Of a stretch of 26,670 nucleotides of DNA, positions 10,801 to 21,400 are shown one piece after another; positions within the stretch are counted from its first letter, which is position 1; each line of letters begins with the position of its first letter. The notes beneath the pieces were generated by a model. It was given only the letters and a program-made list of their open reading frames with translations, did no database searches and had not been told where the DNA came from. Source of the stretch: Phallusia fumigata. Taxonomy: Eukaryota > Chordata > Ascidiacea > Phlebobranchia > Ascidiidae. The DNA lies in contig QXVZ01001590.1 of assembly GCA_008931825.1 (NCBI GenBank), forward strand, positions 1-26,670, in the 5' to 3' direction. A program made the position numbers and the translations under genes.

Positions 10801-11599
10801 TACATTTGATTATTTCTAATACCGAGTCACAAGGTGAGTCATTTACCTGGCACACCACAGTCTTTGCTGTTATAAAATTTAAGTCCAGTCCAAACTATCA
10901 TAAGAAATTAAGAATAAACAAATTGCCATTCGAAATTGCCAGTTAGTACTTTAAGCATCACAAATTTTTGTGATTTAAGTCAAGTATTTTAACATAAGCA
11001 AATCAAGTTTTCACAGTTTTTCAAATGCCATAATCTGCTGCCTACTATGAAAGAAATTCAATAACACACCTGAATTTCAGAAATTTCAGATGCAAGGGTT
11101 TCGGCTCGTTTTTCAAACATCAAAAATGTGTTGCTTTCTTCTTGGTTGCGGACAATGTCAGCTTCAACTTTTCTGATCTCCGCTGTCATTGCAGTTGACT
11201 TGCTTCTGATCTCGCCCAGCCAAAATGTTCGATCTTGGATTTGGCGCTGCGATCCTTTGTTTGCTGTTTTCATGCCACTCAGACCTTGCTGGGTCATTGG
11301 CCTAAAGCCAACAAAACAGTGTAACCCAGTAGTTATCCAACAAGGAATTCCTCCCAGATAGAGTACGAGGGCAAACTGAGCAATTTTCTGCAAACTATCG
11401 AGTTTTGCAATAAAAAATTAACATACCTATCCGCAACTTTAATTCCACTCCCAAACACACTGCTGCCTCCAGGAGCTTGACCGCCTCTTGTTCCAGGACG
11501 GCCCGTTCCAGGTGGGCCCATTCTCATACCAGAAGGTGGTCGAGCTAAGGAACCAGTCGGTGGCCTGTTTCGCATTGAACTTGGTGGTCTGCCTGACAT
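7820..11599 (-). CDS. IFT74: Intraflagellar transport protein 74 (IFT-B core subunit)
   Basis: Coding exons in transcript order: 11599-11427, 11301-11070, 10710-10435, 10263-9928, 9579-9373, 8980-8793, 8522-8297, 7939-7820. All junctions are GT-AG with matching phase. They sum to 1758 nt, or 585 residues; human IFT74 is about 600. The N-terminus ([14 protein letters not shown]...) is basic, Pro/Gly/Arg-rich and disordered. It is followed by the family signature [10 protein letters not shown] and by long coiled coils to the end, with [15 protein letters not shown], VNRETxx-free heptads, and WQHVEQNNF near the C-terminus. IFT74 pairs with IFT81 along its coiled coil in the IFT-B core. The basic N-terminus helps the IFT81 head bind tubulin for transport into cilia. 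The exon 6/7 junction was chosen because it gives EKFK followed by NLDKL, matching the vertebrate protein without insertion. The gene is divergent from FAM184. Confidence 0.95.
9131..9192 (+). ncRNA. Hammerhead ribozyme motif (type I topology)
   Basis: The core CTGATGA is at 9148-9154. Stem II is GACCT (9155-9159) with AGGTC (9163-9167), loop AAC. GAA follows at 9168-9170. Stem III is ACAGT (9171-9175) with ACTGT (9180-9184), loop GTGC. C9185 is at the cleavage position (GTC). Stem I is open-ended: CA/TG next to the core, then a bulge, then TCCTG (9131-9135) with CAGGA (9188-9192). All classically invariant hammerhead bases are present. It lies on the plus strand inside an IFT74 intron (8981-9372), antisense to that gene. 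A competing pairing of ACACTG with CAGTGT exists. Such ribozymes often travel with Penelope-like elements or retrozymes, but I see no element borders. Confidence 0.65.
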
Positions 11600-11631
11600 T
11601 TTCCTTCAAAATTTAGTCTTAACAAATACTG
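11600..11631 (-). promoter_or_regulatory. IFT74 short 5' UTR with strong 3' splice acceptor
   Basis: On the minus strand a long pyrimidine tract ends in CTGCTTTGCAG (CAG = 11631-11629), leaving a 29-nt leader before the start codon. No exon with a clear donor was identified upstream. The site may accept a spliced leader by trans-splicing, as is common in tunicates, or end a 5' UTR intron. Confidence 0.5.
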
Positions 11632-12451
11632 CAAAGCAGAAGTAAAAAAAGAAAGTAACAGTTTGGCCAGGTTACATAGGTTAGTCAAGTATCTACAACA
11701 AAACAAGTCGTACATTTTTTTCACAAACAGCAAACTATATCGAACTGGTAAGAATTGGCGATCGCTTCAATTTTTGTAAGTTGCGGACAATTATCTGTCA
11801 CAACTATGCACTAATCCGTATCAGCGTGTTTGAATTACAACTTGCGTAAACCTATTCACTTGGCGTTTTATCCGCATCTTGTACGTAATTTTAAAACACA
11901 ATTACATCCGTTCAAACTCTTATAAATTTACGATTTTTAAAATGTCTAAAACTTCTTGTTTGTTTTACAAATACCTGTAAAAACCTGGATATTTTGTACA
12001 CGGATTTTTACGACACCTGGTGGCAACATGCATTTGTGTAGGATTGTTTTTACTTTTAAAAGTTTTGTTTTTAAAGCAAGTCTTGCATTTAAAAAGTTAA
12101 AATCGCTAAAATTAGGGCAAAAGCGCTGCCTTAAATCGCAATTTTTCGATCATTTAAAGAGTAGTAAATGTTAATTTTGATGGTTACCATGTCAACCGCT
12201 TGTATTTACAAATCAGCTGGAAATAACAGGTACAAATGCGATGCGCATGAGTGCACACAATGCTGAGAGGTATATAGGTAATCTGAAGTTGTGTTAAGTG
12301 TTAACAGGTTATGTTTATAGAAAAGTGTTTAGAGTGTTAGTTTGCTGCAATACACTCAAGAAAGGGACTTGAAGTGTGGACTAAACTGTAGACTAGGTGC
12401 AAAAACAATTATAAGAAACCTCTTTTGTTAAATCAGTGGCTGANAGGCCAG
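11632..12451. other. Shared upstream region of IFT74 and FAM184
   Basis: About 800 bp of AT-rich DNA between two divergent genes. No coding exon was found. It contains the X-box at 12182-12197 and an N at 12444. The open frame at 11956-12174 has low complexity and no homology that I recognise. Confidence 0.5.
12182..12197. promoter_or_regulatory. RFX X-box candidate
   Basis: GGTTACCATGTCAACC reads GGTTGACATGGTAACC on the other strand. It is a near-perfect inverted repeat that fits the X-box pattern (GTTGCC-AT-GGTAAC) with one mismatch. RFX factors bind X-boxes upstream of ciliary genes, IFT genes among them. It lies 583 bp upstream of the IFT74 start codon. A weaker GGCAAC half-site occurs at 12022-12027. 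Confidence 0.6.
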
Positions 12452-15400
12452 TATGAAAGAGGAATCTTCCCGAGTGGAGTTATCTCTTAGGAAGAGAATA
12501 AAGGAACTAACAGATGAACTTGCTATTCAGACTGATATGGTTCAGAGTCTCAATGACCAACTGCATCAGTCTGATGCTAAGGCCAACAGCACTGTTGACC
12601 ATATCAAGGTTGGAGTTTATTTTTTGTAGGAACATTTGTCAAGTGAAAGGGTTTATTATCTTTTATTAGGAATTCATTATTCCAAGTGTTTTTGTACATT
12701 TGTTTTTAATAATGTTGGCTTGTTTATTAAGCAGCTCTTTCATTTTCTTTAAGGATCTTCGTGATCAATTGGCAAAGTTACATGCTGAGTATGATGCCAC
12801 ATCTGATCATGCAAAGTTTGTTGAGGAGGAATTAAATACTGCTCGAGAACGAATTGACTCACAGTCCAACGACATTATCAAAAAGTCAAGTAGGTTGAAA
12901 GGCCAAATTCAAATTTCTTGCAATGATGACAAATTATCCAATGTAAAAAGAACAAACAGTTGAAGAAATCTGGTAAAACTATTGTAAGGTATAGCACTTT
13001 TTGAGGCAATATATGTTAACTTGTTTTAGTTAGATCACTAAAAACACAAGAACAACTTTTATATATGGCCAGGTATTATTGGGACACTGGAGGCGATTAA
13101 GCTCACACAAGAGGAGAGCATTCGCGATCTTGAGTCACAGATGAAAGATCTGAAGAAGCGATTTCTGGATGTTGATTCAGAGAGAATTGCTCTGCAGAAG
13201 GCACAGACTGATGAAAACGGACAACTTGTTCAGCAGCTCAAAGTTCTCGGACAGGTAGAAAATTTTANTAGGAACATTTGTCAAGTGAATAGGTTTACTA
13301 TCTTTTATTAGGAATTCAATATTCCAAGTGTTTTTGTACATTTGTTTTTAATAATGTTGGCTTGTTTATTAAGCAGCTCTTTTATTTTCTTTAAGGATCT
13401 TCGTGATCAATTGGCAAAGTTACATGCTGAGTATGATGCCACATCTGATCATGCAAAGTTTGTTGAGGAGGAATTAAATACTGCTCGAGAACGAATTGAC
13501 TCACAGTCCAACGACATTATCAAAAAGTCAAGTAGGTTGAAAGGCCAAATTCAAATTTCTTGCAATGATGAAAAATTATCCAATGTAAAAAGAAAAACAG
13601 TTGAAGAAATCTGGTAAAACTATTGTAAGGTATAGCACTTTTTTAGGCAATATATGTTAACTTGTTTTAGTTAGATCACTAAAAACACAAGAACAACTTT
13701 TATATATGGCCAGGTATTATTGGGACACTGGAGGCGATTAAGCTCACACAAGAGGAGAGCATTCGCGATCTTGAGTCACAGATGAAAGATCTGAAGAAGC
13801 GATTTCTAGATGTTGATTCAGAGAGAATTGCTCTGCAGAAGGCACAGACTGATGAAAACGGACAACTTGTTCAGCAGCTCAAAGTTCTTGGACAGGTAGA
13901 AAATTTTAAGGTTTATTTTTCAACTATTACAATGTTCAAATGCAGACAATTTGTACATTTGGTGCTCTAAGATTACCTTTAGGCTAGTATCCTTGTGGTG
14001 TTTAACAAATATAAATGTAACAGGTTGTGCCAAAGTCGGTTTGTCAACTTAAGCTTGTAAAATAATATTTACTTGTAAAATACAGGTCAAATGCAACAAA
14101 GTACAACTGGCATTGTAAAAGTGTTATATTGCTATTGTGAATCAAAAGCTGTTCGTTTCTATACTTTAGCCCATCCAACAATGTTATGAACAAGGCTGAT
14201 AAAAGATTTGGTTGAAAATCATTTAACATGTCAATTTATCAGTGTTGTAAGGAAATCAGTTTAACAGTTCCTTTGTTTATGCAGCGCATTCAAACTATGG
14301 CTGATGAGAAAACAGCTTTGCAGAAACAATTTAAGCGAAACCTGGACGAACTAAAACTGAGTCATGATGAGGAAGTGGAGGGAATAAAACAACAGTTCGA
14401 GAATGAAGCCAATTCCATGGCCTCCAACCATCAAGCTGAAGTGGACATGATGAAAACTGAAGTGAGTTGAAGGGTTCTTTAATACGCTAACTTAATTGAT
14501 TTGCTATTATTATGGGGAAACCTTTAACTTTTTGGGCATTTGGTCTCTGTTGTGGCTTGTGGGTTAAATGTTTGATAAAATTGTGATGTTTTTTTTTTAA
14601 ATTGTTACCTATGCAAGCCCAGCGTGAAAAAGGGCTTCCACTGATTTATTTCTCAATCTATTAGGTCTATGTGAAAATTTAGCATTCTTTTGGCGACACA
14701 ACATTCTTTCCAGCAGTAAGTACATTTACAAACAATGAACTACGTTGCCGTCTCGCCACTGGCCGCTAACATGTGCTACCACATTCTCCTGGGGATAGCA
14801 GCGCCGCCAGCCCCTCGAGGTTCATCTTAGCATGGGATACCAGCGCGTAACTTAAACGCCTGACCCCGGGCGTGTTTACAAAGCCAGAGTCTGATCGGAC
14901 AATGCGTCCATTGTACGGTAGCCGCAGCGCGTAAAATTTGGCTGTCGTCGTGGGTTGGCCTCAAGTTGTGGAAGTACAACGATGCGGGATTTAGCTAATT
15001 ATGTAACGTAGAGTTCGCGGCGTTTTGGATATACACTGGTGAGAGTTGTTTGTTGTGTGCAAGCGATCACACGGTCACGGCAACGCACCCACAAGTTGCC
15101 ACACACATAAGCGGATACTTGCACCCCTAAATTGCGAGCGGTTTGGGTACAGCACTGTGTAAATAACACGATTGAATGAATTTGGTTAAATATATAAGTC
15201 AGCATCCAACATTGCATCACTAAATGTTTGAATCAAATTAAACAACACCAACATAACCCATTTCAAAAATGCACATTTTTTTTGCATCACTAAATGTTTG
15301 AATCAAATTAAACAACACCAACATAACCCATTTCAAGAATGCACATTTTTTGCGTTCAAATTATGGTGTCCCAAATGCCAACATGCGTTTCGAGAAGTAA

Positions 15401-18400
15401 ACCACTACCCTTCATAATTTCACACGCATATCAGACATGCTAAGCAGCAATCTTTGTAAACAACCACCACAAAAAATGAACAAAATCACCCGTTTTGCGC
15501 GTTGATACCACGGGAAATTGGTGTCATAAAGTTGTAGCACAGACTGGGTGAGACAAATCGGGCGTTTTATCGCTCGTTATCTGTTTCTGGTATGCGCTTC
15601 AGCTCATCCAACGTTGTTTGTACTTATTGCACGCTTGCTGTTTTAAGAAACCAGTCGNTTGTTGTGTGCAAGCGATCACACGGTCACGGTAACGCAGCCA
15701 CAAGTTGCCACACACATAAGTGGTTACTTGCACCCCTAAAATGCGAGCGGTTTCGGAAAAGCACTGTGTAACTAACGCTATTAAATAAATTGGGTTTAAT
15801 GTCATAAGTCAGTATCCAACTTTGCTTCACTAAATTTAGGGATCAAATTAAACAACAAACAACATAACCCCATTTCAAGAATGCACATTTCTTGCGTTCA
15901 AATTATGGTGTCCCAAATGCCAACATTCGTTTCGAGAAGTAAACCACTACCCTTCATAATCTCACACGCATATCAGACATGCTAAGCAGCAATCTTTGTA
16001 AACAACCACCATAAAAAAGGAACAAAATCACCCGTTTTGCGCATTGATACCGCGGGAAATTGGTGTCATAAAGTTGTAGCACAGACTGGGTGCGACAAAT
16101 CGGGCGTTTTAACGCTCGTTATCTGGATCTGGTATGCGCTTCAGCTCATCCAAGCGTTGTTTGTACTTATTGCACACTTGCTGTTTTAAGAAACCAGTCG
16201 GTTTGCCGTCTCAAAAGGCAAAATCAGATCACCTCTTAGGCCCTCTTCTGTCGCATTAGCGGTGGTTTTGATAAAAGCAGCTTTTGAAACGCCCAAAGCA
16301 ATCGTTTGCCGGTAAGAAAAGTCAATCTCCAACTGTGGTTGATTGTGAAATAATGAATGCAAGGCTTTGCATTGCACGATAAAAGGGTAAACTTATGGAC
16401 CAGCGTTTGTCAAATCTTCGATAAAAGCTTTCCAATGTAACTTGATCTGCCGAGTTGAAGTTAAAGCCCAAGGGAAGCTTTGCAAAGCGTCTCATTATTT
16501 GATGTAGCAAAGTTAAGGATTTCGCGGTGAATATGAAAGTGCTCGGCAGCAATTTAACGATCAGCATTTTTACGCACGCCTGCGTCCGAAGAATACGAAT
16601 AAACCGATCACCTATAAACGCAATTATGTATTTTCGATCGGTGCATTGAGCCTGTGTGAGTACGATCGCATTAGATAGCAACTTACACCATCTATCACTT
16701 CTTGCAGACAAAAACAACAAACTAAAAGTTTAGGTTTGGTTGCAAATCGAAAAGTTTTCTCCAGACCGAATAATATAATCACGTCTTATGAAATCCTTGA
16801 ATATTTCAAACTTAGTCAAAACTTGAAGAGTGATATTCGAAAGTTGATGTTAAACAACGGAAGACATTGTGTTTTCAAGCCCTGAAAGTTTATGATAACA
16901 ACCAGCCCGTTCCATCCATCTTCGCTTAATGTTCTTGTACCGGGAATCGTTTGTGATGATAAGACATGGACATGCGGGTTTGCGCATTCTTGTGACAACC
17001 GCGTCCGGATATCAGAAATACAAATTCCATCCATCGAATTTCAAACAATTTTGCCAACCAAATTAAACAAAATTTTCGTGGTTTGATTGTGAATGGCAAA
17101 TCATTTAAGCCCAATTTCATGAGTAAATAATTTAATTTTCACCACTTCAAAAAACTGTGGACGAGTTTTGTAATTCATGCCTTCATTTTCCAGCGCAGAG
17201 GTTTTGCAACCTACACAGTTACTTTATAAACCGACTCGTATGCCTTTGAATATACCCGCAAAGGGATGGTATAGTTTGCTAACAGAAGTTCTTGTAAAGC
17301 ATATGTCAACAGCACAGGTATTGTTTAAATACCTTTCTTTATTCTGTGGGCATTTACTCTTACCAGAACGGTGTGTGGATACGATTAGGGAGTGAGCTAC
17401 AAAACGAAAAGGGTCCTAACCCTATTCATGACTACAACACTCCTTAGTTTTTGCGAAACTGCGCATAACCGCATATGTATGTGCATTTTTGTAGCATCAT
17501 TATAGGTTCCCTTGTCGTAAACTTCCCCGGGCCCCTGTACAGCAATTTCCTGCCTCCACATTCTTTATCACGACGCGTGTCCAACTACCCCCGGTGATAT
17601 GAACGGTCGCGCGCCTGGCATGTCGTGCTAGATCAACCATAAAGTTGTTATGACGTAATCGCGAGTGTTTGCCCACCAACCGGCGCGGTTCGATTTCGAT
17701 TTGAGTGTCGAAGTTTTGTGGTGACCGAATGCAGCTCGACATCTGGGTCGAAATTCAATCTTCCTTTTAGGCGTAGGCTTGTCACAAAGCGTGGTGCGTT
17801 TGTGCCGAGTGACTTGGCTGTTGACCTAGTTTGTATAACGGAGCTGATTGTAAAACCGAACTTGTCTCGTTTTACTGTTGCACGTTTTTCCCGGAAATGG
17901 TCTTTTACTTAAATAGTGTCATCTTTGTCTACATTTTGGTCACCACGTCCTGTTGTCTAAGTCTAATGCAAATCACAGCTCGCATGTAAATCTGATATGT
18001 GCAACTGACTTTTAAACGATCGTGGGTTCGAATCCTAACGCGGCCTAACGTTTCTTTGTTAAGCAGGAAAAAAAGTAAGCGTTGGTCCAATTAAGATGTT
18101 TCCTACAGATTAATTGTAGGCATTATGCGTTCGGACGTTAAAATGCCCTTAGCTTATGAAACGACAAAATCACAATGATTTACGATTACTAAATCTTGTA
18201 CAAGTCCCATTTGGCCCCTAAACCCTTAATATTGCCCTCGAATCCTTGCTTTATTGAAATTTTACGGCCTTGTTGGCTCAGGCACAATTTGATGAGATCG
18301 TTGACCAACGGTGGCCAAATCAATAGTGAGTGGTCAATTTGTTTGCAGACAAATATTCCAAAGCGTCTTGTCCACTGTAGAATGTGGTTAAGAGTTGGGT

Positions 18401-21400
18401 GAACACCTGTCCTGTCGTTCTTTGTTGTTTGTGTACATACGTTTTGCCTTGTTGTGGGGGCTTTTCGGACAAAGTGTGATCACTGTGCAATTTAGAGTTG
18501 CTGTCAATCGATCGGTAATCAGATTTCTTCTCGTGTCAGCAAGTTACTGCACTGGAAAGTTTCGTGTACGCACAAAACTTGGTTAGAGCCAAGTCAGTGT
18601 CGTCAATAGCTTTACGTGTGGACGTTAAAATAGGAAAGGTTACCACAAACTTTTAAATCTTACGTAACCTCACACAATCTTACTTGATGTGGGAAAGATA
18701 AATCTTACAGGTTGTGTATGAAGGAAAGGTTTGTTTTTTTCTCGTTGGCGCTTAATTAGGAAACGTCGGAAACAAGAACAAAAGATTTACGATAGCTCAC
18801 GTAAAATATACTAAGTGCTGAAATGTTTTTGGATGTTGGTTTTCAACTTTAGGAAATGTATTTTTCTGATGTTCCCAATTTATTAGTGTTACTTGCAACT
18901 TGTTGTTTTCTTAGACGCAAGAAGCTATGGACAAGCTGCTCCGTGAGATGCAGGAGAGGATCACGAAGGAGACATCTAATTTCGAGGAGGAGAAAGCAGC
19001 CGCCATCTCACGTGTGGAAGGGGATAAGAAGGAGCTTAAAAATGAACTCAGAAAAGCTCATGAGGAGGTGGATTGATTTTAACCTTAATGCAATTATGAT
19101 GCGGTTTAGTATTATTACATCCAGGGTAATTTCCTAACTTGGTAAGTGTGCAGGTTACATATTTTTCAAATACTTTATCAAGTTTCCCGACTGCTCGGGT
19201 TATATGGAGGTAAAAATTTCCTTTTTTAAACAAAATGTAAAAATGTTTTTTACAGATGCAGTTGGGCGCTGTCTATTAGTTTATCTATTTAAGTTCTTCA
19301 TTTCCGTCATAAAAATATTTACAGCAGTGATTTTTAGCATTTTGTCAGATCGGAACCCCTTGAAATCACCAACCATACACCCTTTACTAATTTCCGAAAC
19401 GTAGCTAACATCTCGTAACCCATTGGTTAAGAACCCCTGATTTACAGATACATTTCTCTCATGCAGATCAAGAGTTTATCCGACGTCATATCCTTACACG
19501 AAAGCGGACTGGGCGACGCAAGCAGCAGAATCGATGGACTGAAATCCCGAATCTCTGAACTCGAAAGCGAAGTGAGGGACGCCGATGCACGACGGAGGAC
19601 GGTGGAAGCGAGCGCCGATACACTCCGGTGATTATTGCGTCACAAGTGCCACTCTGTGACGTCATAGAGCTTGGCGTCGTGAACGAGTTGCACCTGCTGG
19701 CGTTGAGCGTTTTTAAAGTTTGAGTTCCTGCTATGTGCTGAAGTATGTAGTAGTGGATAATACAATGATCGTATGGGTTAGAAATTGTACGGACCACCAA
19801 CTTACCCGCAAACTATCTTAAACTTCCTAAACTTTTCGGTCTGCTACCACTTCTAATTTATGATAATTTTCCACGGCCCGTCGCTTTTTACAGCGATAAA
19901 CAGTTGAAAAGATGTGGTTTAATGTTTGGAATTTTACGATGGTACTGTAATTTAAGCCTTTTTGTTATTTAGCATGTAGCCTAAACTACACTTGTCTGCA
20001 CTTCCAGCATTTTATTGCTAAGAATCTGACACAAACATAACGCTTGAGTGACGAAGTAAACGAAAAATATCCAGCGGCGTCACAAGCTTTTTGCTGTCTG
20101 CAACGCACGCATATCTTTGTACGGATTAGTTGCAGTTAAAAATTTTGTTTTGTATTGGTTTTGACATTCTCGTATCGAAAACCCGAAACGGTATAATATA
20201 GGTATAATATAGGTGGGTGTAACACCAATTGTGAAATTAGTGTTTTCGGGTTTATTGCTAACGTTTCAAGTCATTTTACGTTTTACCACTTAGTGCCGAC
20301 ATGAAGCACCAAAGTCACGAACACGACCGCCAGGTGGCGACGTTACGCAGCGAACACGAGGAGGCGCTGCGGAGGTTAAAACGAGAGTGCGAAGAAAAGT
20401 CAGAGGAGGAAACGAGGTTGGTCTGCTTGGAAGTCACAAAAATCTGATTCTTCTTTTCCAAAGGATAAGCCCGGGGCCTTTTTTTGAATGGCAAAGGGAC
20501 CAGGTGTAGATATGGTCGACAAAGTGTCAATGATAATTTAAAAAAAACTAGATCATCCCACTTTCTCAGTTATGCCTTTTTAGAAAAAGCTTTTTTTTAA
20601 TCCTTAGTTTTTCGCGTAGGTCGAAACTGGCCGAGCTTCAGACCCGACTGACGTCACAGTATACCGACGAGCGTCGCGAATCCCTCCTTAACCTGGAGTC
20701 GCGCAAAGAAGATGAGCTGAACGCGGCGAGAGCTGGATGGGAGGAGCAGATCCGACAACTCTCCCTGCAGGTTTGATGCACCGTGTTGTTGGGATTTTAT
20801 TTTTGCAGCCGTTTTATTTACTTCAACAGGCTGTTTAGAAGAGTTCCAGGCCTGTTTATAGAAATATAACCCTATATTCCGGGTATCACAGCACTCAAGG
20901 CCTGTAAGATGCGTTTAGGGTAGTTTTATCCAAAAAAAAACCTATATGAATTCATTTTAAATTTTCAGTAATGTAGATGTTTATTTTGTCGTCATGAACA
21001 ATCTTAATTGTTGGTAGAACCCATGCTAAATTTCACGAATTCTTGTTTTCGTTTTTTAGGTCAGTATTTCTAATTTTGCTGTGTTTAAAGATGACCGAAA
21101 TGCGAAACGGCTTCGAATCCGAGCGACATCAAATGGAACATCGAGTGGAGGAGGGGAGGAGCGAGATGACGTCACTGGAACGGAGATTACGTGGCGAAGC
21201 GCAGGAAGCGGAAATGAAATTAAGATCGGAGGTAATTGGTTGTAAAAAGTTGAGGTCAAAACAAAGTATCTTATCATGTGTCCCTCCATAAGCATGTATT
21301 CATACACGGCAAAAAACGCCTATTGGTTTTTTAAACCAAACAGTTTTGTTTTTGTGTGACGATTCTTAAAACATTTGGCCGCAGTCAACTGAACAAAGCG

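Larger units (their letters stand above)
14462..18914. other. 4.45-kb repeat-rich intron of FAM184
   Basis: This intron is far longer than the others in the gene. It holds a GC-rich block at about 14740-14960, a duplicated segment (15050-15657 and 15659-16200), possible decayed coding remnants on the minus strand (16109-16720) and a tRNA-like B-box (about 18024-18035). I found no FAM184 exon in it. The flanking exons are both phase 0 and join directly. Confidence 0.6.

Noticed and set aside
12700..13617. Two separate small genes starting MFLIMLACLLSSSF
   Set aside because: The hydrophobic start is the translated pyrimidine tract of an intron; the real exons begin after TTTAAG at 12754 and 13396.
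14299..14320. CTGATGAG string suggesting a second ribozyme
   Set aside because: It is coding sequence of the FAM184 exon (ADEKTA), with no stem II or GAAA partner.
17500..17742. 80-codon minus-strand open frame in a GC-richer block
   Set aside because: No recognisable domain, no initiation context, and it sits inside an intron next to short inverted GGTGACC motifs; chance is likely.
17718..17946. Possible MITE with GTGGTGACC ends (the 13-mer GTGGTGACCGAAT also occurs at 7614-7626)
   Set aside because: The inverted match is only 9 bp and no target-site duplication is visible; the second 13-mer has no partner end nearby.
17998..18045. tRNA-like stretch with anticodon-loop-like CTTTTAA and B-box GGTTCGAATCC
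   Set aside because: No D-arm, no A-box and no pairing acceptor stem upstream; the T-stem pairs poorly. At best a tRNA or SINE relic, otherwise chance.
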